A DNA stretch of 64,000 nt from Corallococcus coralloides DSM 2259. GTDB lineage: Bacteria > Myxococcota > Myxococcia > Myxococcales > Myxococcaceae. Made by a program: the position numbers and the translations under genes. The stretch is taken from NCBI RefSeq assembly GCF_000255295.1, contig NC_017030.1, forward strand, positions 5,394,001 to 5,458,000. The letters are read 5' to 3'. Shown here piece by piece: positions 16,476 to 25,201 of this stretch; the first letter of the stretch is position 1; each line of letters begins with the position of its first letter. The notes under the pieces were generated by a model, which saw nothing but the letters and a program-made list of their open reading frames with translations, had not been told where the DNA came from and did no database searches.

Positions 16476-18811
16476 CGCCTGGTGGGGGGAGGCTGGAACT
16501 GTTCATCCAGCTTCTGGTGCTGGCCCCGCGAGAAGCGGAGCTGGAAGTCCTTCTGCTCGCCGGTGGAGATGGCCACCACGCGGATGTCGCGAGTGCCCAC
16601 GCGGACCGGGTAGTTTACCAGCGGCGTCGCACGGCGCACCTTCGCCCCGTCGATGAAGACGTTCGCGGGGAGGTTCGTGCGCAGCGTGAGGAACGCGCGC
16701 TGGTTCTTGGGCGGAACGCCGGGCTCGGCGGTGTCCCCTTCCGCCTCCTCGTCCTCGATGTCGCGCGCACCCGGGTTGGGGGGAGGTGCGGGCGGTGGAG
16801 GCGTGATGGGCTTCAGCGCGGACGGGTTCGCGGGCGACGCGGGGGTGGGCGCGTTCGGGTCGTAGCGAGGCAGCTCCGGTTCCTGCACCGGCTCCAGGCC
16901 CAGCCGCCACGCGGCGACGGCGAACATGAACAGGCCCACCAGCGCGATGCCGCCCGCGATGAAGAGCAGGCGCTTGCGGCGGGTGCCGGCGTCCACCGCG
17001 TCCATGCGCGGCGTCTCCACCGTGTCGAAGCGCTGGTGCACCGGCAGGTGCCGGTCCGACGGCGCGGGCTCCGCCATGTCGGTGCGCACGCGGCCTTCCG
17101 CCTTCGGCAGGGGCATGCGGCGCTCGGAGCGGGGCTCGGCGGGAAGGGGCTCAGGGGGTTCGGCGCGGCCCCGGCGCTCCTGGCGGAGCACGGTCACGTC
17201 GGCGGCAACGGGGGCCGGCGAAGGTGCTCCACCGCCAGCCGGGAGGACCGCCGTCTCCTGTCCGGGAGCCCTGCCCACGGCCCCCTTCGCGGGGCGCAGG
17301 GCCGGTCGCTTCGGCGGCTCTTCCTCCGCGCCCACGGGCTGGCCAGGACGCATGGCGGCGCGGCGGCCGGTGGGCACGGGCGGTTCGTCGTCCCCGAGGG
17401 CCGGGCCAGGACGCATGGCGGCTCGGCGGCCGGTGGGCACGGGTGGCTCGTCGTCCCCGAGGGCCGGGCCGGGGCGCATGGCGGCTCGGCGGCCAGTGGG
17501 CACGGGCGGCTCATCGTCCCCGAGCGGCGGACCGGAGAAGTCCTCGATGACCTTCACGCGAGGATTGCGCCCTGCTCGCGCGGACGCCGGGCTGTCCGGA
17601 CGGCGGGACTTCTGCGCGAGCACTCCCGGCGGCGCGTCCCAGCCCTGCTCCAGCGGCCCCGCGTGCGAAGGGTCGGTGCTCCGCGCTTCGCTCGCGGGCT
17701 CGGGCTCGTCGTCCGCGGGCGCGTCGTCATCCGGCGCGTAGTCCTGGGGGCGGAACTCCTCGAAGCCGGGCGCGGCCTCCTGCGTCTCGGCGGACGCCTC
17801 CTGTTCCGAGGGCGCGCGGCTGTACGGCGCGCGCTGGACGATGGAGGCCTCGTGCTCCTCCGCGTGCAGGTCGTCCATCTCCGCGCCGGAGACGGGCTCC
17901 AGTTGGAAGGGCTCCGCGAACGGCACGGGCCCGGGGGCGGCGATGCTCACTTCGTTGGGGAACAGCTCCGACACGAAGCGCGCCACCTCCTCCGCGCCGG
18001 GCAGGCCACCGCCCGCGGAGAGGAAGTTGCGCAGGGCCTGGGCGAACTCGCCGCACGAGCGGAAGCGCCGCTGGGGCGCCGGATCCAACGCGCGCATGAT
18101 CGCCGGATCCAGCCGCGAGTTGATCCGCCGGTCCAACCGGCTGGGCGGAGGCAGTGCCTCGCGGCGGGTGCTCACGCCGCTGCCGGGCACCACGGCCTCG
18201 CGCAGCGTGAGCAACTCGTACGCGATGGCGCCCAGCGAGTACACGTCGGACGCCTCCGTGGGCGTCTCGCCGCGAGTGACCTCCGGTGCCCGGTACGCGC
18301 TGCGGCCCCGGTGCGCGAACGTGCGCTTGAGCTGGGGCACGGACCACAGCGCCTGGAGCGCGCCGAAGTCGCAGATGGCCGGGTAGCCGTCGCGGGACAG
18401 GAGCACGTTGCCAGGGGTGATGGCCCCGTGGACGGCGCCCGCGTCGTGCGCGAGCTGCACGGTCTCCAACAATTGGATGACGATGGACAGCGCCACCGTG
18501 GGAGGCAGCAACACCTCCTTCGTGTTGAGGCGCTGGAGCGCGACTCCCAGCGTGAAGCCGTCCACGTCCTCGCGCACCACGGCGAGCCGCTGGCGCACGA
18601 AGCCCACGTCCACGACGTGGAGGAGGCCCGGGTGGCGCACGGGCTGGAGCAGCCGCACCGTCTCCGCCAGCGCGCGGGCGTAGGCGGGGTCGGAGGTTCG
18701 CGGCAGGAAGAGCTTCACCGCGACGGGGATGCTGGGCAGCAGCAGGGACTCGTACAGCTCCGCGAGGTCCCCTGCCTCGGTGCGGCCGATGAGCCGGTAC
18801 GTCCCGCTCAT
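16472..18811 (-). CDS. Ser/Thr kinase-fold protein with degenerate catalytic loop, TM segment and PEGA domain
   Basis: A 779-residue Hanks-type kinase homologue. Residues about 5-285 form the kinase fold: VAVK with Lys33, then a catalytic loop HGAITPGN at 128-135 where HRDxKPEN is expected, then CDFG at 147-150. The catalytic Asp is Ala130 and the loop Lys is Thr, while Lys33, Asn135 and the DFG Asp remain. The Gly-rich loop is also weak. A long acidic/Pro-rich linker includes three 21-residue tandem repeats. A transmembrane helix (LLFIAGGIALVGLFMFAVAA) comes near residue 620, then a periplasmic Pro-rich spacer and a PEGA-like domain. Likely a membrane pseudokinase. Coupled by 4-bp overlaps to both neighbours. 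Confidence 0.9.
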   Translation of the reverse strand: MSGTYRLIGRTEAGDLAELYESLLLPSIPVAVKLFLPRTSDPAYARALAETVRLLQPVRHPGLLHVVDVGFVRQRLAVVREDVDGFTLGVALQRLNTKEVLLPPTVALSIVIQLLETVQLAHDAGAVHGAITPGNVLLSRDGYPAICDFGALQALWSVPQLKRTFAHRGRSAYRAPEVTRGETPTEASDVYSLGAIAYELLTLREAVVPGSGVSTRREALPPPSRLDRRINSRLDPAIMRALDPAPQRRFRSCGEFAQALRNFLSAGGGLPGAEEVARFVSELFPNEVSIAAPGPVPFAEPFQLEPVSGAEMDDLHAEEHEASIVQRAPYSRAPSEQEASAETQEAAPGFEEFRPQDYAPDDDAPADDEPEPASEARSTDPSHAGPLEQGWDAPPGVLAQKSRRPDSPASARAGRNPRVKVIEDFSGPPLGDDEPPVPTGRRAAMRPGPALGDDEPPVPTGRRAAMRPGPALGDDEPPVPTGRRAAMRPGQPVGAEEEPPKRPALRPAKGAVGRAPGQETAVLPAGGGAPSPAPVAADVTVLRQERRGRAEPPEPLPAEPRSERRMPLPKAEGRVRTDMAEPAPSDRHLPVHQRFDTVETPRMDAVDAGTRRKRLLFIAGGIALVGLFMFAVAAWRLGLEPVQEPELPRYDPNAPTPASPANPSALKPITPPPPAPPPNPGARDIEDEEAEGDTAEPGVPPKNQRAFLTLRTNLPANVFIDGAKVRRATPLVNYPVRVGTRDIRVVAISTGEQKDFQLRFSRGQHQKLDEQFQPPPTRR
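17338..17526 (-). repeat. Three 63-bp tandem repeats inside the kinase-homologue gene
   Basis: A 63-bp unit occurs three times in tandem and encodes the 21-residue block with core GDDEPPVPTGRRAAMRPG. The copies differ by a few silent or near-silent changes. The in-frame period means copy number could vary without breaking the gene. Confidence 0.85.
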
Positions 18812-19131
18812 CGTTGCTTCCGGGGCGCCTTGGGGGCGCTGGCGCGGCGGCGGGTCACGGCGGCGAACATGAAGCCACACCACACGCACGACTCACCGCG
18901 CCGTCCCCGGGGCAGCTCCAGGGTGCAGCCGGGGCACCGGGGCCGGGGCCTGGCGGTGCGGACGGTGGCGGCGGAGGCGCTGGCGCGGGTTCGGACGAGG
19001 GGCGGCTTGCGGGCCTCCAGGGCGAGCCGGGCCTCCAGACGGCGCACCCGGTCCTCCAGCGCGGTGATTCGAGCGGCCAGGCGCGCGTGGAGGTCCTCGG
19101 CGGAGGCCGGGGATGGACGTGGGGTGCGCAT
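18808..19131 (-). CDS. Small protein: coiled coil plus CxxC...CxxC zinc-ribbon-like tail
   Basis: A 107-residue protein. The N-terminal third (AEDLHARLAARITALEDRVRRLEARLALEA) is a short coiled coil. A basic linker follows, then CPGC ... CVWCGFMF, two CxxC-type knuckles 17 residues apart, and a basic Lys/Arg-rich tail. The ATG with downstream coding bias is preferred over longer upstream extensions, which lack coding character. Its stop overlaps the kinase-homologue start by 4 bp, so it is the first gene of a three-gene unit with the pseudokinase and the NarL-type regulator. Function unknown. Confidence 0.7.
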   Translation of the reverse strand: MRTPRPSPASAEDLHARLAARITALEDRVRRLEARLALEARKPPLVRTRASASAATVRTARPRPRCPGCTLELPRGRRGESCVWCGFMFAAVTRRRASAPKAPRKQR

Positions 19132-19215
19132 CGTTGGACAGAGCGTGCCAGCCCCGTGCGAAGCCCGCAAGGACGCGGGCGAAGGGCATGCGGCGCGTGT
19201 TATGTCTTGAGGTCC

Positions 19216-20913
19216 GTGTCGCCCATACTCTCCCCTGCCAGGCCCATCCCGGGCGGACCCTCCGTGGATCCGCTGCACGGGAGCTTCCGTTCCTCCATCC
19301 GCCGCGAGCACGCCGACGACGCGGCCCGCCGCGCGAGGGACCTGCTCACCGACGACGTGCTCGGTCGGTTGCTCACCACGCCGCGTGAGGCAGCGGACCA
19401 GGTGCCGCATTCGCGAGACGTGTTCGTCAACCGCAACCTGCGCATGGACCACATCGAACTCATCGGGTTCGACATGGACTACACGCTGGCCATCTACCAC
19501 ATGCGCCGGCTGGAGCAGCTGTCGTTCGACATGACGCTCGCGAAGCTGATCAGCGAGTACGGCTATCCGCCGTTCGTGGGCGGCCTGCTCTACGACCACC
19601 ACTTCGTGATGCGCGGGCTGGCGGTGGACCGCGTCAACGGCAACGTCCTGAAGATGGACCGCTTCGGCCACGTGGGGCGCGCCTACCACGGCCTGCGTCC
19701 GCTGAAGCGCGACGCGTGGAAGGAGCTGTACCGCAACAAGCGCGTGCGGCTGCGCAACCCGCAGTTCGCGTGGAACGACACGCTCTTCGCGCTGCCGGAG
19801 ACGTGCCTGTACTCGGGCATCATCGAGCTGATGGAGTCGCTGGGGCACACCGTGAACTACGGCAAGCTCTACGACGACATCCGTGAAGCCATCGACACGG
19901 TGCACCGGGACAACTCGCTCAAGCGGGAGATCCGCAAGGACCTGGCGCGCTACGTGTTCCTGGATCCGGAGCTGGGTCCGGCGTTGCACAAGCTGCGCTC
20001 GGGCGGGAAGCGGCTGTTCCTGCTGACGAACTCCGCGTGGGACTACACGAACGCGGTGATGCGCTACCTGCTGGAAGGGCAGCTGCCGGAGTACCCCAGC
20101 TGGCGCAACTACTTCGACTTCGTGGTGACGGCGGCGGGCAAGCCGGCCTTCTTCACGGAGAATCGGCCGTTCCTGGAGCTGGACTCCTCCACGGAGGCCG
20201 GCAAGGTCGTGGGCGAGGCGAAGTCGCTGGAGCGCGGCACGGTGTACTCGGGCGGCAACCTGGCCCAGTTCGAGGAGTTCACCGGCTACCGGGGCGAGCA
20301 CATCCTCTACGTGGGCGACCACATCTACGGCGACATCCTGAAGTCGAAGAAGTCGTCGCTGTGGCGCACGTGCATGATCGTCCAGGAGATTGAAGACGAG
20401 ATCACGTACACGGACGCGCGGCGTGAGGAGATCGTCACGCTGTCCGAGGTGGAGCTGACGCGCGCGCGGCTGGACGACGAGGTGAACCACCGCAAGACGG
20501 TGCTGAACACCCTGGAGCGCCGGCTGGAGCGCGAGGAACTGTCGGAGCCCGAGCGCCAGGAAGTGGAGGAACTGCGCAAGAAGGTGAAGGCGGAGCTGGA
20601 GAAGCTGCGCCGGTCGCTGAAGGAGACCAACGGCATCGCGGACACGCTGGAGCGCGACGTCGAGGAGGGCTTCAACCCGTACTGGGGCCTGCTGTTCAAG
20701 GAGGGCAATGAGAACAGCCGCTTCGGCTACCAGGTGGAGCAGTACGCGTGTCTCTACACGAGCCGCGTGTCGAACTTCCTGCACCACTCGCCCATGCAGT
20801 ACTACCGCTCGCCGCGCGACCTGATGGCGCACGAGCAGGCCGGCGCACTGTCGAGCAAGCTGTCTCCGATGGGCAGCGAGGGTCCGCCGAAGGGGTCGTC
20901 GGAGAAGGAATAG
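19216..20913 (+). CDS. HAD-superfamily 5'-nucleotidase (NT5C2-like)
   Basis: About 565 residues of the cytosolic purine 5'-nucleotidase branch of the HAD superfamily. The nucleophile motif is GFDMDYTLAIY (DxDxT), motif II is LLTNSAWDYT, and the metal motif is YVGDHIYGDILKSKK. The stretch LLYDHHFVMRGLAVDRVNGN is typical of this family. A C-terminal coiled coil (about residues 420-475, Glu/Arg/Leu-rich) precedes NPYWGLLFKEG. It would hydrolyse IMP/GMP-type nucleotides. No ATG is available near the N-terminus: GTG 19216 is used, and GTG 19264, with GGGCGGA at good spacing, is an equally valid alternative. Confidence 0.9.
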   Translation: MSPILSPARPIPGGPSVDPLHGSFRSSIRREHADDAARRARDLLTDDVLGRLLTTPREAADQVPHSRDVFVNRNLRMDHIELIGFDMDYTLAIYHMRRLEQLSFDMTLAKLISEYGYPPFVGGLLYDHHFVMRGLAVDRVNGNVLKMDRFGHVGRAYHGLRPLKRDAWKELYRNKRVRLRNPQFAWNDTLFALPETCLYSGIIELMESLGHTVNYGKLYDDIREAIDTVHRDNSLKREIRKDLARYVFLDPELGPALHKLRSGGKRLFLLTNSAWDYTNAVMRYLLEGQLPEYPSWRNYFDFVVTAAGKPAFFTENRPFLELDSSTEAGKVVGEAKSLERGTVYSGGNLAQFEEFTGYRGEHILYVGDHIYGDILKSKKSSLWRTCMIVQEIEDEITYTDARREEIVTLSEVELTRARLDDEVNHRKTVLNTLERRLEREELSEPERQEVEELRKKVKAELEKLRRSLKETNGIADTLERDVEEGFNPYWGLLFKEGNENSRFGYQVEQYACLYTSRVSNFLHHSPMQYYRSPRDLMAHEQAGALSSKLSPMGSEGPPKGSSEKE

Positions 20914-20914
20914 C

Positions 20915-21697
20915 TCAAGGCAGCGCGGGCAGCCGACCCCAGATGACGTCGCTGAAGCGCGAGGTGGGCGCAGGCTCGATGCCCACCTTCTTCAGGTCAT
21001 CGGTGTGGCGGGCTCCCTTCACGACGACCCACCGGCGAGCGACACGCCTCCCCTCCTCCACCGCTTCAGGAGTGAGCGGGGCGTGCTCCGCGAAGCGGCG
21101 CAGGACGTCGAAGGCGGGCTGGGCCTTCTTGGGCTTGGCGAACATCGGGTCGAAGAAGACGACGTCGAAGGACTTCGAGGGCAGCGTCTTCAGGTACGCA
21201 TGCGCATCCGCGTGGAGCACTTCGATGGCGCACGAGTCCGCGCCCCGGTCGTAGCGCTGGAGCCCCTCCGCGGCGACGATGCACAGGGGCAGGCTCTTCT
21301 CCAGGCCAACGACACGGCCCGTAGGGCCCACGGCGAGCGAAGCCACCAGCGCGTCCTGAGCCAGCCCCAGGGTGCAGTCGAGCACGGCATCCCCGGGGAC
21401 GATCTCCGCGACCTTGAGGAACGCGTCATCGCGCTGGCCCTGCCGCAGCCGCATGCGCCGCAGGTGCGCCATGCCTGCGTGGAAGCCGAATGAACCCTGC
21501 GGCTCCCACAGCGTCACGCCATCGCCGCCCACGACGAGCAGCGCCTCCACCTTGGTGCCCAGCCAGGGCGCGATGCCCTCACTGGAGCGGCGCGAAAGGA
21601 ACGGCAGGCTCCACCGCTGCGCCACGGCCCGCGCCTCGCGCACCGTGGCCGCGTCCGTCTTCGTGCTGGTGGTGACGGCGAGGGGAAGCGGAGTCAT
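20915..21697 (-). CDS. RsmJ-like SAM-dependent methyltransferase
   Basis: A 260-residue class I methyltransferase. VLDCTLGLAQDALVASL is the SAM-binding motif I in the form seen in RsmJ (16S rRNA m2G1516 methyltransferase), and VVFFDPMFAKPKKA matches that family's DPM(Y/F) catalytic loop. The N-terminal 100 residues (VALLVVGGDGVTLWEPQGS region) also fit RsmJ-type proteins, but overall similarity looks moderate, so the rRNA target is an inference. The ATG start has no strong Shine-Dalgarno. It converges on the nucleotidase gene with one base between stops. Confidence 0.75.
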   Translation of the reverse strand: MTPLPLAVTTSTKTDAATVREARAVAQRWSLPFLSRRSSEGIAPWLGTKVEALLVVGGDGVTLWEPQGSFGFHAGMAHLRRMRLRQGQRDDAFLKVAEIVPGDAVLDCTLGLAQDALVASLAVGPTGRVVGLEKSLPLCIVAAEGLQRYDRGADSCAIEVLHADAHAYLKTLPSKSFDVVFFDPMFAKPKKAQPAFDVLRRFAEHAPLTPEAVEEGRRVARRWVVVKGARHTDDLKKVGIEPAPTSRFSDVIWGRLPALP

Positions 21698-21756
21698 CGT
21701 GGAACGTATAGCTGGGTATGGTCTTGAACGTGCGGCGAAGGAGCGCCACGGCATCC

Positions 21757-22131
21757 ATGGTCGAAGACCTCGAAGGCGACTGGCATCAACTCCGGGTGCT
21801 CGACACGCGCGCCCAGCAAGAGGGCACCGTCGTCCTGGACGACGCCCTTCGCACGCTCCTGCGACGCACGGGCCCTTCCGTAGCCATGACCACCGCGGAG
21901 GTGGATGCAGGACTGCACACCCCGGAGGCGGCACGCACCCTCCTCCACCAGATGCGACAGCGCGTCACGGAGGGCTCACGGCGCCTGGGCGACGCGCTCC
22001 ACCGCATGTACCGCTTGCGTGACCAGGGCGACCTGGACGGCGCGCGCCAGCAGATGCGGGACCTGCTCGCAGTGGAGGTCGTGCCGTACTACCGCGAGCT
22101 CGCGCAAGGCCAGCTCGCGGACCTGGACTGA
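21757..22131 (+). CDS. DUSAM domain protein
   Basis: A small cytoplasmic protein made of one DUSAM domain, a domain of unknown function multiplied in Myxococcus and Stigmatella relatives. Diagnostic text: DWHQLRVLD at the N-terminus, GTVVLDDALRTLLRRT, TEGSRRLGDALHRMYRLRD and GDLDGARQQMRDLLAVEVVP. The ATG at 21757 places the first conserved Asp-Trp eight residues in, as in other members, with AAGGAG about 14 nt upstream; an in-frame ATG at 21718 would add 13 residues. Isolated gene between two minus-strand genes. No biochemical role is known for the domain. Confidence 0.85.
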   Translation: MVEDLEGDWHQLRVLDTRAQQEGTVVLDDALRTLLRRTGPSVAMTTAEVDAGLHTPEAARTLLHQMRQRVTEGSRRLGDALHRMYRLRDQGDLDGARQQMRDLLAVEVVPYYRELAQGQLADLD

Positions 22132-22137
22132 ACCGCC

Positions 22138-24300
22138 CTACTCCGCGACCGCCGCCAGCTTCCGGCCGCCCTGCATCTGCGCCACCGTGACGGACTGGTT
22201 CCGGCCGTTGCGCTTCGAGTGGTACAGGCACTGGTCCGCCAGGTCGATCATCTGCTGCTTCTCCATGGCGTTGTCCGGGAACGTCGCGATGCCCAGCGAC
22301 ATCGTGATGCGCAGCGGGCCCATCTCCGTCTGGAACACCTCCGCCATCACCGCCTCGCGGATGCGCTCCGCGATGATCTTCGCGCCCTGCACGTCCGTCT
22401 CCGGCATCACCATCACGAACTCCTCGCCGCCGTAGCGCGCGACGACGTCCGTGTCCCGCGCCAGCGTCTTGATGATGCGCGCCACGCCCTTGAGCACCTG
22501 GTCGCCCGTCGGGTGACCGTAGGTGTCGTTCACGCTCTTGAAGTGGTCCACGTCCGTCAACATGATGGAGCACTTGCGGTTGTACCGCCGCGCCTGCGCC
22601 AGGATTTCGTCCGCGCGCGACTGGAACGTGCGGTGGTTCAGGAGGCCCGTGAGGCCGTCCGTCGTCGCCATCCGCTCCATCTGCTCGTAGAGCTGCGCGC
22701 GCAACACCGCCTGCGCCGCCTGGATGGCGATGACTTCGATCATCCGCAGCACGTCCTGCTCGAACGCCGCCTTCTTGCGCGACCCCGCCACCAGCGTGCC
22801 AAGAATCCGGTCCCCCGCCACCAGCGGGAAGATCTTCAGCGCGCCCAGGCCGCGCACCTGCGTCTCCTCATCGAAGATGACCTGGCGGTCCATCGCCTTG
22901 ATGTCCCGCCCCGGCAGCGGCGCGCCGTAGCGCACCACGTTCGCCACCAGGCCGTTGTTGTCCTGGAATGTCTGGCCCTCCAGCGCCTTGCCCTGCGCCG
23001 TGACGCCCGTCATCCGCGCCACGCGGTGCACCCGCTTGCCCTCCTGCTCCGACACCAGCGTCACCGCGCAGAAGTCCAGCCCCGCCAGCTGCCGCGTCGC
23101 CTCCAGCACCGCCACGAACACCTGATCCGGGCTGCCCGCGCGGTTGAGCTCTTCAATCGCCCGGAAGAACCGGTCCTTCTCATCGCGCGTCTTGCGGATG
23201 TAGCTCATCACCCGCTCCACCTCGATGGAGCGCAGCACCTCTCCCGCGATGGTGGTCAGCATCTTCTCGTCCTGGTCCGTGAACGGCTCGTTCTTGAGCT
23301 TGTCCGCCACCAGCACGCCGCGGACGAGCCCGCTGCCCTCCAGGATGGGCACCGCCAGGAGCGCCTGCACCGTGGGGCCGCCGCCCTCGTAGTACGTGAC
23401 GCCCTTCAGCCCCTGCGGCGAGTTCATCCGCACCGGCGCGCGGCGCTTCAACACGCCGCCGATGATGCCCTCGCCCGCGTTGAACTTCTCGCGCTGCACC
23501 CGCTCCGAACCCGAGCGGCAGTCGTACAGCTTCAGGCTCCGGTCGTCCGACGTGAGCAGGAACGCCGCGCAGGTGTCCGTGCGCAGACCCGTCTCGGCGA
23601 TCTCCAGCGCCGCGTGCACCGCGCCTTCAATCTCCTTCACCGACGCGACCAGCCACTTCTCGTCGGAGTTCATCCCGCTGAAGCTGTCTTGCGTCCCGGA
23701 GGACACCAGCCGGAAGGTGCGCGCGCGCTCCTCCACCTCACGGATGCGCTTCTGCACCGCGTCCGACTCCGCCCGCTTCGCCACCGCCATCCGCGCGGAC
23801 AGCACCAGGTGGTACAGCCCCGCGAACAGCGCCAGGAACAGCGTGTGCGTCAGGAACCCGGTGACGTTCACCACCGGCCCGCCCAGCGTCACCAGGCCGT
23901 CGTACACCAGCGCCACGCCCAGGAGCGTCATGCCCGCGTTGCGAGGCAGGAACGCCACCAGGAACGCCATCAGCAGGTAGACGATGGGGAACAGCTCCCC
24001 GCCGCCAATGGCCACCACGATGAAGGCCGCGGAGATGAGTCCGCCGCCCAATTCCAGGTCGTCGCGCAGGTCGATGACCGCGCCCACCGAGGAGCGCATG
24101 GCCCGGCGCCACGCCGCCATGCCAATGCCGACGAGCAGCCCCATCACCAGCGCCGCTTCCGTCCAGCCCAGCGTGTGCAGGCCCCGGAAGCCGCCGCGCG
24201 CCAGGTGGACGAACGTGGCCAGCGCCACCGCGGCGGGGATGGCTCGGAAGAACGCGCGCACGAGCTTCGCGGGAGAGGGCACCACGGACAGCGAGGTCAT
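22138..24300 (-). CDS. Membrane GAF-GAF-GGDEF diguanylate cyclase
   Basis: A 720-residue protein that should make c-di-GMP from two GTP. Residues about 10-185 contain several transmembrane helices. A coiled region then leads into two GAF-like sensor modules (about 205-365 and 375-535). The C-terminal GGDEF domain has an intact active site RYGGEEF (about residue 630) and an RxxD inhibitory site (RDTD) exactly five residues before it, so activity and product inhibition are both expected. Its ATG overlaps the FtsB-like gene by 4 bp. Two PilZ proteins in this window are possible receptors. Confidence 0.93.
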   Translation of the reverse strand: MTSLSVVPSPAKLVRAFFRAIPAAVALATFVHLARGGFRGLHTLGWTEAALVMGLLVGIGMAAWRRAMRSSVGAVIDLRDDLELGGGLISAAFIVVAIGGGELFPIVYLLMAFLVAFLPRNAGMTLLGVALVYDGLVTLGGPVVNVTGFLTHTLFLALFAGLYHLVLSARMAVAKRAESDAVQKRIREVEERARTFRLVSSGTQDSFSGMNSDEKWLVASVKEIEGAVHAALEIAETGLRTDTCAAFLLTSDDRSLKLYDCRSGSERVQREKFNAGEGIIGGVLKRRAPVRMNSPQGLKGVTYYEGGGPTVQALLAVPILEGSGLVRGVLVADKLKNEPFTDQDEKMLTTIAGEVLRSIEVERVMSYIRKTRDEKDRFFRAIEELNRAGSPDQVFVAVLEATRQLAGLDFCAVTLVSEQEGKRVHRVARMTGVTAQGKALEGQTFQDNNGLVANVVRYGAPLPGRDIKAMDRQVIFDEETQVRGLGALKIFPLVAGDRILGTLVAGSRKKAAFEQDVLRMIEVIAIQAAQAVLRAQLYEQMERMATTDGLTGLLNHRTFQSRADEILAQARRYNRKCSIMLTDVDHFKSVNDTYGHPTGDQVLKGVARIIKTLARDTDVVARYGGEEFVMVMPETDVQGAKIIAERIREAVMAEVFQTEMGPLRITMSLGIATFPDNAMEKQQMIDLADQCLYHSKRNGRNQSVTVAQMQGGRKLAAVAE

Positions 24301-24578
24301 GGCGACTCCAGGTGGAAGACGATTTCGCCCGGCTTCACGTAGCCGAGCTCCTCACGAACCGACTGCTCCAGCGTCGCCGGATCCTGGCGCAGCGCCGCGA
24401 TCTCCTTGCGGAGCGCGTCGTTCTGCGCGGCCAGCGCACGGTTGCGCTCATCGAGCGCCTCCACGTCCTGCCGCAGGCGGAGGTAGCGCCGGAAGCCCTT
24501 GGCGTCCGCCACCGAAGCGAGGCTCAAGGCCACCGCCACCACCGCCGCCACCATCAGGAGCTTTCGCCGGGACGTCAT
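24297..24578 (-). CDS. FtsB/DivIC-family septum formation initiator-like protein
   Basis: A 93-residue bitopic membrane protein. A short basic N-terminus (TSRRKLL) precedes one transmembrane helix (MVAAVVAVALSLASVADA). The rest is a coiled coil with heptads VEALDERNRALAAQNDALRKEIAALR. The C-terminal REELGYVKPGEIVFHL is the family signature. Such proteins link FtsL/FtsQ in the divisome. The ATG at 24578 is preferred because it puts the transmembrane segment near the N-terminus; an upstream start at 24617 would add 13 residues. It is coupled by a 4-bp overlap to the diguanylate cyclase. Confidence 0.85.
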   Translation of the reverse strand: MTSRRKLLMVAAVVAVALSLASVADAKGFRRYLRLRQDVEALDERNRALAAQNDALRKEIAALRQDPATLEQSVREELGYVKPGEIVFHLESP

Positions 24579-24660
24579 GAGCGCCGGCGAAGGTACCAGC
24601 GGCCCCCCTGCCCGCAACTATTCCGCTCCAGCCCTGTAGCACCCCGGGCGCAGGCGGAAA

Positions 24661-25197
24661 TCAGTCCGCCTTCAGCAGCTTTTCAATGGCCTTCGCCACG
24701 TCCGCCTGGCCTTCGATCCCCTGCCACGCGGCCACCGCGCGGCCTTGCCGGTCCAGCAGCACCGTGCTGGGCAGCGCCCGGATGCGGCCGAAGGCGCTCT
24801 GCCCCGCGCGCATCCGCTCGTCGGACAGCAGCACCGGGTACGGGAAGGCGTAGTGGTTCGCGAACGGCCCCAACACCTTGCCCTCGTCCAGGTCCATCCC
24901 CACCGCGACGACCTGGAAGCCCTGGGGGCCGTAGGTTTCCTGGAGCTTCGTCAGCGTGGGCTGGTCCGCCAGACACGGGAAGCACCAGGTGGCCATGAAG
25001 GACACCAGCACCACCTTGCCCGGGAGCTGGCGGGGGTCGTAGCGCGTGGGCCCCACCGACGGCAGCCACAGCGCCCGGTAGAACGCGGGCCCGGCGTCCA
25101 CCGGCCCACCGTGGCGACAGCCCGCCAACAAGCCCAGGAGGCACAGCGCGCCCAGCGCCACCGCGCGCGGGAGCGTGCGTCGTCGCACCGGGCTCAC
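24661..25197 (-). CDS. TlpA/ResA-like thioredoxin-fold lipoprotein
   Basis: A 178-residue envelope thiol-disulfide protein. The signal peptide ends in the lipobox LLAGC. The redox motif is FMATWCFPCLADQP (WCxxC), preceded by LPGKVVLVSF, and the cis-Pro loop is RALPSTVLLDRQG. It probably reduces cytochrome or other extracytoplasmic disulfides. GTG 25197 is chosen because it lies 4 nt past the fur stop and gives a normal lipoprotein leader; an ATG at 25227 would add ten residues and overlap fur by 26 nt. Co-transcribed with fur (inference). Confidence 0.88.
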   Translation of the reverse strand: MSPVRRRTLPRAVALGALCLLGLLAGCRHGGPVDAGPAFYRALWLPSVGPTRYDPRQLPGKVVLVSFMATWCFPCLADQPTLTKLQETYGPQGFQVVAVGMDLDEGKVLGPFANHYAFPYPVLLSDERMRAGQSAFGRIRALPSTVLLDRQGRAVAAWQGIEGQADVAKAIEKLLKAD

Positions 25198-25201
25198 GCG
25201 C

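Noticed and set aside
16517-19210. Plus-strand 897-codon frame opposite the kinase homologue
   Set aside because: Pure shadow of the repetitive Pro/Arg/Gly codons; no recognisable protein.
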